This document shows, in pieces, positions 1-11,889 of a stretch of DNA of 64,000 bases. Source of the DNA: Apostichopus japonicus (Eukaryota > Echinodermata > Holothuroidea > Aspidochirotida > Stichopodidae); assembly GCF_037975245.1 (NCBI RefSeq), contig NC_092583.1, positions 5,239,264-5,303,263 on the forward strand, in the 5' to 3' direction. The translations under genes and the position numbers were made by a program. Below the pieces are notes generated by a model. It was not told the DNA's origin, did no database searches, and worked only from the letters and a program-made list of their open reading frames with translations. Within the stretch, counting starts at the first letter, position 1, and each line of letters opens with the position of its first letter.

Positions 1-1300
1 ATCACACACAGAATTTTATATGTAAAGAACATGATCATACACTAGCCTGCTGATAACATGATGTGAAAATCTTGTGATTAAAATTCAGACCCTTCACACT
101 CTTCATGTAGAAATTAACTGCAACTGTTACCTTGGGAATAGCCCATCCTTACAACTACCATTTGAATCTTCTTTTTGCATGTCTAGCTGATTACTATAAA
201 CGGAACATAGTCACTCAACAAGCTTAAAGTGCTTCAGCTATATGTAAACAATATGGACAAAAGTACACTTTCTGGAGACAAAATATGCAGTGCAACAAAG
301 GGTCAATTACCATCTGTCAATGCACGCTCGGTTAACCAGTCAAATTAATCTGCTCTTAGCAAGAAACATCAGACTGTATTTCCTATGATACATATATGGG
401 ATGCTGTCACTGAAGTATTTTCAGTGTTTTCTTCTATGAGCTTCACCTTAACCATGGCCTTTTCCTGTTCACTATAGACATTGCTGTATATGATCGGCAT
501 CAACACTTTTTTATCAATTTACTGTATGCATACTTGTATATTTAATTCTAAAATACACAAATGTGTACACTCCCTAGGTAGCTACAGGCTATATATACTT
601 TATGTTATTGTTAACGTACTAAAGTATCAAAATGAATGACTATCGCTATTTGAACAGATCTAGACAAGTGAAAATGAAGCTGACAGAAACCTCATGCCTA
701 GCTTAGGCCTACAACTAGTACAACCTTCTGTCGTAAGCTGCTTTCAGTAAGGTTTTAACTGACAATATCACTGTCTGAGCAGAAACTGCGAGGGCCGTCT
801 TCCAGCTCCCTGCTACACAATGTAGGCTGAAAGCATGCGCCCTAAGTAACGGACCAACTTTACAATAGGAACGATGTAAAAATGAAAATCGAAAGTATCC
901 AAAAATATTTCAACAGTTTTACAATTGATGGTAAACTACAAGAACTGACCTGACAAAACTTACCATAAATCACATTTCACACTCAAACAGACTCTTCATG
1001 AAGATTTGTACAATATCACTATGGACGTCGCCTCCTAAGTTAACTTACTAATACTACTTTCCGCTGATTGAGTTTGTTGGACATCTGTTGCTCAATGTAC
1101 TGTTTACGTTTTACAATACTCGCCGCTGTTGTAGAACGAAAGACACGCCCCTTTTACAAAATGGTGGCGCCTGTCATAATCAGTTTTAGATATGTTATTT
1201 GGAAATTCCTCCCTTCTGAACGTTGATCCATATGCACGTATCACATATCTGTGGTACATATAACATGTCAACAAAAATGCTCACATATTCGAAGCCATAA
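1..1300. other. No gene seen; possible promoter-like patch at 1.02-1.17 kb
   Basis: AT-rich unique sequence. Around 1,020-1,170 CpG content rises and AAAATGGTGGCGCC (YY1-like) occurs. On the - strand a GTAAGT donor-like site lies at 1048-1043. A leftward gene could start here, but nothing coding supports it. Confidence 0.25.
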
Positions 1301-1304
1301 AACA

Positions 1305-2150
1305 TGCGAGATGTCGAGATATGGTGTTAGAAATTTTGATTTTTGTGAGAGCATGGAGCTATTTCGGTAATAGTTCCATGGTGAGAGTTACCGACTTATG
1401 CTAATTTTGACATCTCAACAAAAAATGGAGTTTTGTCGAGGTACCGAATAAGGGGAACTTACTGTTTTACGGAGGTGTGTGTGTGGGGGGACATGTCAAT
1501 TGACGTTTTGATGAAATGAAAAAAAATGACGTTTTCATGAGATGATACATCTCGACAAGCATACATTTTCATATCTTGGACATTTTGACGATTTGGTATG
1601 ATCTTGTCAAAATGTGAATTTTCTGAGGTTTGTCATTTTGACGAGTTCATGCATTTCAACGAAATTTTGACGATTTGGTATGATGTTTCGGCAAAACGTC
1701 AACTTCATATTTTTGTCACGGCAATTCATGTCCAACAAAACAATAACACGACAGTTCGATAAGCTAGCGACTTTTCGTATGTCGGCAATTCGACAAAACT
1801 CCATTTTGTTGTGGAGTTGTCAAGTTATCAAAAGTCGGTAACTTGAAAAAAAAAAAAAAAAATTTTGTCGAGATGTCAAGTTAAGACGCTGACTCGACAA
1901 AAATCAAATTTTGTCGTCTAGTGCATAAGTCCACAACTCGACAAAAATCTTCTTTTTTTGTGGAGATGCCAAGTAATTGTAAGTCGGTAACTCGACAAAA
2001 ACCCTTTTTTGTCGAGGTTAGCATAAGTCGGTAACAAAACTCTTGTTGTTTTCCGTCTTGTCGAGTTAAATATTTGTCCTGTTGTTGAGTTATTGCAAGT
2101 CGGTAACTTGGCAAGAAACGTATTTTGTCGAGATATGGTATTCTAACACG
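1305..2150. repeat. Hairpin-forming CTCGACAAAA/TTTTGTCGAG repeat array
   Basis: CTCGACAAAAA and its complement TTTTTGTCGAG alternate with GTAAGTCGGTAA-type spacers in diverged units of about 45-60 bp, clearest at 1,860-2,060. The left part (1,305-1,700) has decayed versions, including ATTTTGACGATTTGGTATGA twice (about 1,581 and 1,663). Reading frames here are by-products of the repeat. Confidence 0.7.
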
Positions 2151-2204
2151 GTATCCGACATGTCCCTTTATGGCTTCTGTACACATATTATCAAATCATC
2201 AACT

Positions 2205-2760
2205 TCCCGAGTACCAGTTTCAAAAATCCCCCTACTGATCAAGTGGGGGGACTGAGTTATTATGGAAAGGCCAGAGGCGAATGAAGGATGTTGTAAAAGA
2301 TAGCGAATGCCCTAGTGTCATTGAAACTATTACCCGTCAAATGTCGCATATAAGACTTTAATTTCGATCCAAATAAGTAACTCTAAAAGCAAGATTTTGC
2401 TAATAGATAATAATGAACTCAAAAATTTCCCTGAGACTGATTTAGGTATAGGGGCTGAATCTTTATGGATTGGCCAGGTGCGAATGAAGTATTTGATAAA
2501 GGAGGAGTGTGCCGTGAGGTCTAAATCTGCAACAAAAACAGTATCTGTTTTAGAAGTCAAATGGCGGCATTCTGAGGCATACTTAGGCCATAACTTAGGT
2601 CTACATAGGCAGCTGAAGCGGACGTTTGTATTTAAAACTAGTAATAAATTACAATTTTCCAGGACTGATGTAGGTAGGGACCTGAGCCTTTATGGGAGGG
2701 GCCAGAGGGGAATCAATGATTCTATAAGGGAGGGAGTGTTGCCATGGTGACACTGATGCC
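2205..2760. repeat. Imperfect ~215-bp tandem repeat, three units
   Basis: CTGAGTTATTATGG..GGCCAGAGGCGAATGAA at about 2,249 recurs as CTGAATCTTTATGG..GGCCAGGTGCGAATGAA at about 2,455 and CTGAGCCTTTATGG..GGCCAGAGGGGAATCAA at about 2,683. The open frame at 2397-2750 (+) is only repeat sequence. Confidence 0.65.
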
Positions 2761-2839
2761 GCCGCCTATATGTAGAGTGATTGGGGGTTATTCCCAAGAC
2801 AAAAAAAAAAAAAAAACACATTTCGAGTTATTTTAGACG

Positions 2840-2927
2840 TCAAATGGTACATTCTGACGCATATTTAGAATATATAGTAGGTCTATAACTTAAGATCTAA
2901 ACGCAAGGTTGCGCTAATAAATACTTA
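2840..2927 (+). repeat. Dispersed family A copy 1
   Basis: ACGCAAGGTTGCGCTAATAA near 2,900, preceded by CATTCTGACGCATATTTAG. Same modules as six other places in the window. Probably an internal part of an unclassified transposable element. Confidence 0.6.
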
Positions 2928-3060
2928 CCCCTTGAAGTGATAAGCGTTGGAGCCATGTCGTGTGCCGCCTCCCCGTGAAGTGATGGGCATTAAGGACCAT
3001 GTCGTGTGCCGCCTCCCCTTGAAGTGATGGGGCGTAGGGGCCATGTCCCATGCCGCCTCC
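2928..3060. repeat. 43-bp tandem repeat, about 3 copies
   Basis: CCCCTTGAAGTGAT...CCATGTCGTGTGCCGCCT starts at 2928, 2971 and 3014. Directly abuts family A copy 1. Confidence 0.8.
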
Positions 3061-3284
3061 CTTTGTGGTATCACCGTGTATACATTTCCTTGTGATTTTC
3101 TTATATTTCTATGTTTTTTCCAAAGTGGTGTTGTACGATTGGAGAGCAATTAGCTTTCTTGAGACCGCCCTCAATAACTGCCCGACCAACGTTTCCAAAA
3201 GTAAACCAACCAAAAGCGGTAATTTGTCTTATAATTACAACTGCACACTGTTATTGACTGGGAGTATGTATACAAGGGTGGCGT

Positions 3285-3830
3285 AAAGTCCCCGGAAGCT
3301 GCAACGTTTTTAGAATACAAAGACATGGCAGATAGAGGATTTACTGTAAGTTGATATGGAAAGTATTTCAGGGGACTAGAAAAGCCGGGCAGCAAAGCTC
3401 TCGGAAGCTGCAGCGTTTTTTTTTCAGATATTTCATGTTCTCTCGTAGAGAGTTCGAAACACAAAATTACATCAGAGAAGAGAGGAAAATAATTTCTCTC
3501 GAATGTATTTCAAAGCCTTATTGGGGATCAAGGTGGCCAGTCTCCGAAGCTGCAACCGTTTAAGATATTTCGTGTTCCCTCTTAGCGATCTTTAAGTACA
3601 AAAATACACGTGAGAGAGAGGAATTTAATTGCTGTATGGTGGACGGGCGGTCCAAGGGGCGAAGTCCCGGAAGCTTGAAAACCCAAAAATACACGAGAGA
3701 GAAAGAGGAATTACAGTTCTACGGAATAAATGTTAAGCAATGGTGTTGATCATGAGGACTTCAGGTGCAGATTGTTCAGATATTTCTTGTTCTCTAAAGG
3801 TACAGAAATACATATCTGAGAGGAATTCAA
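3285..3830. repeat. Degenerate ~110-140-bp tandem repeat
   Basis: CCGGAAGCTGCAACG-like starts at about 3,292, 3,400, 3,545 and 3,665, each followed by TCAGATATTTC.TGTTCTCT and ATACAC/ACATCAGAGAGAGGAA-type blocks. Old and diverged. Confidence 0.6.
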
Positions 3831-3834
3831 TTTA

Positions 3835-4525
3835 GCATATTAAAAAACTTAACAGCGTCAGCTAGAAGTTTATGAAGTTGAAAACTCGCTATTTTGTTTT
3901 GACAATAAAAGTTAATTTCCAGAGAAACGAATTTCCATTCAGAGATTCTTGAAATTGCGTTTGTTGGTTTCTTATTATTTTTATTATTTAACCTATACTT
4001 ACATATAAAAAAAAAACGATTGCCCTATTGTCATGATTTGATATCATCAAAGAAGTAACTACTGTAACATGAAGTTTTTCATTGTTGGGAAAAGTGAAAT
4101 ACTGCCCTCTTCAAACATTTCCTGTTGATCTATTTATTCATTTGATTCCCTATCGAAATTAAAGATTGAAGAATGCGTTCAGAAAATTTACCTTTTCGTA
4201 TTAATTATAAGCTGACCTCAATTGTCCTCTAACCTCTTTAACATAATTATTAAGCGTTGACTCGTTTTGATTAGGCAAACAGGGCATCCCAGAAAAGAAT
4301 TGATCCAAATTTTCCTTGATGTTTAGGTGTTTGTTTTTTCGATATCTTTTGACTGCAAATGACAGTTTTTCACCACTTAAAAGTAATATCCTTTATCCAG
4401 TTAATGTCCCAATATCCACTTCTTGATGTACAGTGTTTACAAGGTTTTTACAGTTTCACGAACTGTGACAGATATGTATCCCGCTACGAGAAGACGGGGA
4501 ATGGAAACAATTTGTCAGGGTTTCT
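3835..4525. other. No feature seen
   Basis: AT-rich sequence without convincing ORF, repeat or motif; an A run near 4,008. Confidence 0.5.
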
Positions 4526-4533
4526 GATGAAAG

Positions 4534-4871
4534 CAGGGGTAGGAGCCGAGGGGGGGGGGAGGGGTACAAGGGGCACGTTCCCCCTCCATTTTTTCCCTTC
4601 AAAATAGCAAAGCCCTACTGGCAAATAAAATGTGCCCCTTTGATGAAGAACTGTCTTTTGGATATCTTAAGCCTTTGTTAATTTTAATATTTTATTTTAA
4701 TTATTCACGTGCATCATAATACACCATAACACATCATATATATATTTAAGTAATATGGCCGGCCGGCTGTGTATCGGTTTATAGCAGAACGAGTGGTGGT
4801 TGTGGAATGAGAAAGTGCCCCTCTGATGTTTTTCCCCCTCCCCCCACTTTTTGGAAGCTTCCTACCCCCTG
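4534..4871 (-). mobile_element. hAT-like non-autonomous element (copy 1), 338 bp
   Basis: Ends CAGGGGTAGGAGCC and CTTCCTACCCCCTG form imperfect terminal inverted repeats with the CAGGGG start typical of hAT elements. It is flanked by a perfect 8-bp duplication GATGAAAG (4526-4533 and 4872-4879). The interior matches the element at 30557-30872 in the opposite orientation. No coding capacity. Confidence 0.85.
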
Positions 4872-4879
4872 GATGAAAG

Positions 4880-6668
4880 CCTTCATATTTCGTCATTCTA
4901 CAGCTGTTCGTTACGTAGATGACCAATCTAATCTTACACCGTTTTTCGTAGCACAGATACTCGCACATCGTGCTATTGTGTTAACCCCCCCCCCCCCCCT
5001 CCCCACTACTAAAGCTCACCAATGTTTATCCCAATCCCACAACAGGTGAAAATCAAACCTTAATTTGAGTACCTATATTGCACACATGCATGGTCAATGA
5101 AGAAGTACCACGTTGCATGTAGTGATGAGAAAATGAAACACGGAAACATGTCTAACGACACACGTAAAATCTGATTTCTGAGTGATTTTAATCTCTGTTC
5201 CTGTTTGATATTCTCTGTTTATAACATAGTGATAATGCCGTGCTCTGTGTAGTAAATATATCTGAATGACAGGAAGGGGGAGGGAGGGGGCATGAAGGAG
5301 GCCGTTGGTTTGCATAGTACGTTATTAACTCCTGATAGGTTAAGTGTATATATCTAGTATCTACACATTTATTCAGTAAATTAATGAAATCACCGAACGA
5401 GAGATTGAGAAATTTTTGAACATTTGAAGGTCCTTAGATGCGATTTGGTGCAATGTTTTGCCAGTTTCATCATTATCATATCATATCATATCATATCATC
5501 AGCGATTTTGTTTCCGGTTTGAATTATTCCTTTAAATGTTCTTTTACATATTATATCAGAAAGACAAACATAATGCTCTTTTACAATTTTATCCAGTAGG
5601 ATGATTCTTGTTTATTGTCCAATGTCTGGACTTTAAACCATTTGACGAACTTAACTGATGGACATATTTAGCAATGTAATAATTATTTATAGGAAGCGCG
5701 TATCACGTACGATTGCTAGTTTAGCTTCATAACATGCTGTTCGTGCAACAACTTATGACGAAACGCACGTTGTCGTCGTCGTTGTGCATACGGTTCGTGA
5801 CACTCCATCGAGTGCGGTTAGGTAGGCTATATCTATTTTATTACGCAGTGGCAAACTGTATGGCTGGTAATAGACTATAGGTTAAATTTAGCTAATTGCA
5901 TCTGCCAAACTAAGTAGCTGAATCAGTAGGCCTGAATGTTAATACGATTATAATCGAGTTAACGGAGCACTGACAAAATACCATGCCAAAAACCCAACAG
6001 TTTAAATAAAAAACTCGACACTGTGAAAGGGGAGCAGTTTCACCCACTGCCCCCCCCCCCCTTTGGCTACGTCCCTAATATATACTGAACTTACTTGAAG
6101 CTAGCGAACAGGGTCAACCCACCCAATAGCAAAATGAGTATATAAATGAACCGAATTGAAGCTGGCGAACGTTGTACGGTAGTTCTATTAGGAGTATTCA
6201 AAATCATACGAAGTTTTGTATGGTGGGGTATAAGGATCGTGAGATACAATTTCTCAATGTGGCAATTTTTAGGTCATTCACAATCACAGGAATATATGTA
6301 TAGGCCTAGGTAAATAAGAGTTCGACAGTCGGAAATTCCGACTGTCGCCCTCCAATTTTCCATTTATCGTAAGTTTACCAAGTTTGAGGGGTGATACACC
6401 CACACACACACCCTCTAGCAACGTCCCTGACTGTGACAAACGTTCTAAAAATACTTATTATTCCATCGGTAGAACACCGGTTGCGTCAAGACATTCCAGG
6501 AAATAACCAACGAAACGCTCACAATTGTCTCGTAACCCAATTTTATTATTATAACGTCTTATAGCATCATGCACTATATATACACATAACATTAAGGACG
6601 CTTGTGAATTTAGCAAGAAATACATGTAAACACGCAAGTCCAATGAGAATTGGCTAATGTGACATGTC
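4880..6668. other. No gene; homopolymer runs and transposon-end scraps
   Basis: C runs at about 4,985-5,001 and 6,049-6,061. GGCTACGTCCCTAA at about 6,063 and AGCAACGTCCCTGA at about 6,417 look like 3' ends of short DNA transposons whose other ends I could not place. Confidence 0.4.
5473..5499. repeat. (ATCAT)n microsatellite
   Basis: About five copies of ATCAT in an otherwise featureless AT-rich stretch. Confidence 0.9.
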
Positions 6669-6676
6669 ACCGAACC

Positions 6677-7821
6677 CATGGGCGGCGATCATGGGGGGGG
6701 GACGGGGTGGCATGTCCCCCCAAATATTTTAGGTGGGGGGATATAGTATCTAATATCCCCCCAATATTTGGTGGCATAGTTTTTTTTTGTGGCTATAAGA
6801 GCATACTTTTTTATGATATCGCTAGTAATTTTAAAATAGAAAATGCTTAGATGCAACTTACAAGGCCTGGGATGTGCCATTTCCAGCGATCTGGGAGACA
6901 TTTTCGGCCAAAATTTTCTTTTACGCTTCGCGCCAACATGGTGGCGCTACGCTTAGATAGTTTGCCTACAAGCTTCGCCCCTTCCTTGGCAAATTCCTCG
7001 CTATGCGCATGTCTAACCGTGTCACAATTTGTTACTAAATATCACCACAAAACGACACAGACTTTCACCGAGAGTAGTTTTACTGATTTTCGAACTGAAT
7101 TAGCTAGACGGACCATGGGCGCAGATCCTGGTGGGGACAGCGGGACGCGTCCCCACCAACTTTTTCAGTGGTGGGGACATGATATACCGTGTCCCCACCA
7201 ATTTGTCTTGACCAAACGCTGCATTGCAAATTTCCCTGTATTGAACTTTGGCGCAGTTTGATCCAGCATTGTGCAAATGACATGCAGCAGTTCTCACTTT
7301 ATTAGGCTACATTTATCCACAGTTGTTAAATTTTGGAAGGAAATCGCATTTGCGGCAGTCTATAATTTTTTTCTGGGAGAGGACCCAGACCCATCGTAAA
7401 CAAAAGTCTACTTGGATTATTTGTCCCCTGATTTATTTTTCTGCAGACGCCCATGTGTTTCCCCCAACTTAAATTTCTAAGCCATGAGATCTCAAATTTA
7501 AGGAGGTTTTGGAGCATTATTGGGTCTGGGAAGTGTTATTTCCGGCGATCTGGGAGGTATATTCGCCCAAAAAATTCTTGTACGCTTACGCGCGAACCAA
7601 TGGTCGCGCTCCGCTTAGATAGTATCAGAGAACAAATACGCGTCCCCACCATTATCCAAGACTGATCTGCGCCCATGAGACGGACCGCATCCGTAATGAA
7701 ATTTGGTATATATACAAAATATCACGAAGCGCGCGAACAATTTTGGGGATGTAGTTGCTACGCGCCTGCACCCAAGCAAATGCCCCCCCCCCCCAATATT
7801 TGAAACAAATCGCCGCCCCTG
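6677..7821. mobile_element. Outer hAT-like element, interrupted by another
   Basis: Ends CATGGGCGGCGAT and ATCGCCGCCCCTG are inverted repeats, and the flanks ACCGAACC (6669-6676) and ACCGTACC (7822-7829) match at 7 of 8 bases. Removing the inner element at 7114-7677 and one duplication leaves about 570 bp. It carries the module CGCGCCAACATGGTGGCGC followed by TAGATAG near 6,930-6,960. Confidence 0.75.
7114..7677. mobile_element. Inner hAT-like element, 564 bp
   Basis: Perfect 14-bp terminal inverted repeats CATGGGCGCAGATC / GATCTGCGCCCATG and a perfect 8-bp duplication AGACGGAC at 7106-7113 and 7678-7685. Subterminal sequence from about 7,530 has the same module as its host (GCGCTCCGCTTAGATAGT), so both belong to related families. 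No transposase. Confidence 0.88.
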
Positions 7822-8239
7822 ACCGTACCACCGTGTGGAAAGAAGCCTGCGGGTGGCATGGTATACTGTAGCTTTAAATTAACTTATAGCGGTACCTCCT
7901 ATAGTGCGATACTAAACATTTACCCAGAACAAGGAGGTATATATGACCTCCGTCAAAAGTAAAATAAGAGAGAGGTGCATGGGAGGATAGGAGTGGGGGG
8001 GGGGGGAGGGGAGGTGCGGATAAAGAGAAGAGAAAATGAACGATGATCGGTGTCATTTCATGCAGGAACAAGGGGAAAGGTATCGTACTTTCATGTCTCA
8101 CTGCAAGAATAAAATTAATGACGGCGGTAGGTCATCTCGAGAGTAATTAATTAAGCATAGAAAATGACACATGTGTTCAAAACAGAAGTAGTCGTAAACA
8201 TGACGAACCCTATATACCTAATTCATATTGAAAGGAGGA

Positions 8240-8480
8240 TGTGGTGCTGCATAGGGTTGTTGAATCCCACTCCCATATAAGGGGGTCTGACAACATCATC
8301 CTAACCCGGAAAAGGAAGTAAAATGATAAAGGTGTCACATGGTGCATTTTGAGGCACAGTTAGACTGTAATCAAATATAGAAGGAGATATAAGGTTGTGC
8401 TAATAGCTACTTTTAAAGTTTTGTGTGAGGTTGGAAACGGGGTGTGCTCTACACCCCACACTACTGGATCTGCTCCTATG
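8240..8480 (+). repeat. Dispersed family A copy 2
   Basis: ATAAGGTTGTGCTAATAGCT near 8,390, followed by TTTTGTGTGAGGTTGGAAA and GGTGTGCTCTACACCCC, matching the copies at 28.06 and 30.46 kb. Confidence 0.6.
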
Positions 8481-8489
8481 CATCATTGA

Positions 8490-10335
8490 ACTGTGACTAC
8501 GTACCATAATATGTAGCCTACGGTTGTGCCATTTGGAGCATGAAGCAAATGTTTAGCGTTTCGATAACTGATGCAATATATATATTATATCCATACGCTG
8601 TTGCAACTTGTGTTGGAGTCGGACCTCGGAATCCGCGTGAAGTATAAAATAAAACAAAATTCCCACATACTGTCTCGAAAGATAATACCAAAGCTATGTT
8701 TGTTTCTTAGAATGTGTTTCCACAACTTCCGCACGTCTTGTTTTCGACGTAAGCGTCGTACGACCTTTCTGGTATTCCATCAATCTCCGATATTGAAATG
8801 CTGAGTCAGCAATTAAATGGAAGTTAAAGAAATGTCAAACCTATATTAAATCACTTGTTCATCTTTCTAACAGGCTGTAATTCCTTTGATCAAAGATCTT
8901 TGACCGTTGTATATGTCACATACTAACAGAAACACGGCTTTGAAAAGCATGGTCGCCTTAAAAACTACAACTTCTCATGGTTTGGTATCCGGAAGGAAAA
9001 AATAACTTCCTGCTCTTAGGAAATCCCGCCACAAGGGAGTAATATGGGATAACCCCCAATGCAAGTATTTCGCGTTAAAGTTGATTAGTAATGGTACCAA
9101 TATTTGTTATTAAAATTATGGTATTGGTTTCAGTGACATTCACCTTGAGTATAGAAAGAAACCAAAGGGAAGTAAAATCACACATTTATATAAAATGATA
9201 TTCAATATCTTCGATAAATATAAATTTTAAATATTTCGCGGTATCTCACAAACAGAGCAAGTTATTTGGCGTTCTTCGTCATAAAGTTTGCTATATGGTA
9301 TCAGATAAAGATAAGCTCCTCCTTAAACGTAAGCATCATCCAATCGTTCATTTGATATATGAATACATGGGATAGTATTGCGTCCTGTGTGGATTTAGGA
9401 ACAGTTCCGTTCGATCCAGAATTGTCCCCCTCCCCCTTCCACATGCCCTTCCCTTGTTTGTGATTCTGGAAGGCGAGCCACCTGTTAAGTTATAAGAGCT
9501 GTTCCTCGTTAAAACAGATCCGAATCGACCTAAGTTTCCTTTCACTGATCGTCTTAATTAACTGCAAACAATTCAAATTGGCTACCAACAGACATATTCT
9601 CTGAACAAACTGTTGAAAATGTGCGTTGTGACTGTTTGAAGCAAGCATATGCTAACAGCTTTCTCTTTGTATGGGTGTGTGTGCGTGTGTGTATGTCTGT
9701 GTGTATCACTAAATTGTTAAAATATTAAAGGGGACACCTCTTATATCTTATGGTTCCTCCCCCTTTCTGTATGCACGAACTTGTTGCTATACATTTTTAC
9801 ATGTATGATTGCTACATGTATGATTACTACATACATAACACGTGAAGTTGCAGCGCAAACACCGAATGGTTCTTCGCTGTCATTTCAGTTAAATATCTGT
9901 GGTTTGTGCTGTAACATCATTCTAGTTTGAAGCTGCGACGAACCTTTCCAAAATTAGAATTCCGTGAATGTCTTTACTTCTTTGTATGTTTTGTTTTATG
10001 TGAGTCACTGGTAGGGGTGTCAAATTTTGAAGGAGCATGAAAGATTTCACGTAAGCCATATAAGTTCAACCTTCTATAGGTAAATCTCAATAATTTCCCC
10101 CTTAGTTTACACGAATTTTAGTGCATGTTATCATTTCATAATACCGCCCTCCCTTTCAAGTTCAACATGTAGCCTCCCGCACAGAGATCAATGATGCTAA
10201 CTGCTAGAATAAACATGATCATTTACATCGGAAATTTGTCCGATGCATAACAAATGTTAAATCAAGAGGGCAATCCCTGGAGTTGTATATATCATCTCCT
10301 CCATGACTTTACTATTGGCATCCTAATTTTGCAAA
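8490..10335. other. No gene seen
   Basis: AT-rich, with a GT-rich microsatellite at about 9,675-9,708. No conserved coding sequence. Confidence 0.5.
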
Positions 10336-11150
10336 AAGTATGTCATTTGTTCACACAGCTAATTTGAACTTGATCGGACTTACGGTGTAGGAGGAGTTCG
10401 TGGCACACTTCATCGCACAATTTAGGCCATATTGACCTTTGATCTCAATTGACCTTTGTCTTCCACCCTAAACACCAAAATCTGCACTATATTAAATTCG
10501 TCTTATCATTCTCTACATGAGTGTGGTTTAATGTCAATCTCTTACATGTTGACAAGCAGAAATTGGATAAAAAACAACTTTTTGGTTTTGGTTTCTTGAC
10601 CTCTGACTTTGACCTTTAATGTCATCAATCACTCGGGCACAAGTTTACATGGCCAGGAACATACCCACCAAACTTAAACTTGATCCGACTTTAGGTCTAG
10701 GCGGAGGAGTTGGCGACACACATTTTCGCACAATTTAGGCCAATTTGACCTTTGACCTCGACCCTAAACAACCACATCGGTACTATTTCGAAATTTGTCC
10801 CACTATTCTCTACATATCTTGTGGTTTCATGACTTTTCCAACATACTGACCAGCAGGTTATGGCTAAGAAACAGGTTTGGGGGAATTTGACATTTCACCT
10901 ATGACGTAACCACTCACGCAGGTACGAGATAACATGGTTAGGCACCTGCCCATCAAGCTTGAATTTGATCGAACCTTACGGTGTAGGAGGAGTTCGCGAC
11001 ACACAATTTAGGACAATTTGACCTTTGAACTCGATCGACTTTTGACTCCAGCCTACAAACCTAAATCTGTACTATTTTAAACTTCATCACATCAATCTCT
11101 ACATATCGTGGGGGTTAAAGCCTTTTCATTAATGTTGACACGCAAAAATT

Positions 11151-11889
11151 ATTATATTTATTATTTTAGGTTAAGTCTTGTACAGGGCCAAGGCCCTTTC
11201 ACACGACTTTTACAACTTAACCCTGGTCATTGGTAACTTGTCACACCTACACACCAAAGTGTGCACAATTCAATCAATCTCTCCTGGGGCACCACAGTGC
11301 ACCACAGCCACGTGTCCCCCGGGGGACTTCCCATAGGGTGCAGCCACAAACCGGAGCACGCAACTATATTTACAAGTTACCTCGCAAGTCCCGATTTATA
11401 CACCTGGGTGAAGAGAGGCAGTGGAGATAAAGCGCCTTTCCCAAGGACACAACGCAATGATCTGGCCAGGGCTCGAACCTGTAACCCTTAGATCACAAGT
11501 CCACTGCCTTAACCACTTGACCACAACCAAGGGCGTAGGAACCGGGGGGGCTGGGGGGGCGCCAGCCCCCCCCCAGTGAAAAATATGGGGGGCGGAAGTA
11601 TCGTTCCGCCCCCCCGCCCCGCAAGTCAGAAAACCCCTTTTTCATTTCCAAATGAGAAAAAAATCTCATTTGAAGCACCAAATTGCATCTAAGGCCAGGT
11701 GAAAATGTAAAATTCTTTACAAAATGGAGTGGGTGTTGAAGTGTGCTATATTGCACCAAATTACATCTGAGGCCACCTGGAAATGCAAAAAAATTCACCC
11801 CCTCCCCTTAGACCCCTCCCCCAGGCCAGCCATCAGTCTTCAGCCCCCCACTCAAAAGTACCTTCCTACGCCACTGACCACAACGCCCT
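11151..11889 (-). mobile_element. tRNA-derived SINE, split by a hAT-like element
   Basis: On the - strand the head reads GGTCAAGTGGTTAAGGC (A box) and GGTTCGAGCCCTGG (B box, complement at about 11,467-11,480). After it come TGTGTCCTTGGGAAAGGCG and CTTCACCCAGGTGTA, resembling the conserved central domains of widespread animal SINE superfamilies (Deu/Nin type; exact class uncertain), and a T/A-rich tail at 11,151-11,170. Flanks CGCAAAAAT (11141-11149) and CGCAGAAAT (11890-11898) are a probable target duplication with one mismatch. The head is interrupted at 11528-11876. Confidence 0.8.
11528..11876. mobile_element. hAT-like non-autonomous element inside the SINE, 349 bp
   Basis: Ends CAAGGGCGTAGGAA and TTCCTACGCCACTG are inverted repeats. 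The 8-bp duplication ACCACAAC (11520-11527, 11877-11884) is perfect. Internally ATTGCAT/ACATCTGAGGCCA-type direct repeats and G/C homopolymer runs are seen. No ORF of note. Confidence 0.85.

Noticed and set aside
2397-2750. 117-codon open frame
   Set aside because: Made of the imperfect ~215-bp tandem repeat; no domain.
6851-7261. 136-codon open frame
   Set aside because: Crosses the left end of the inner hAT-like element at 7114; by-product of the insertion.
11230-11491. Two overlapping open frames on +
   Set aside because: They lie wholly inside the SINE and run antisense to it.
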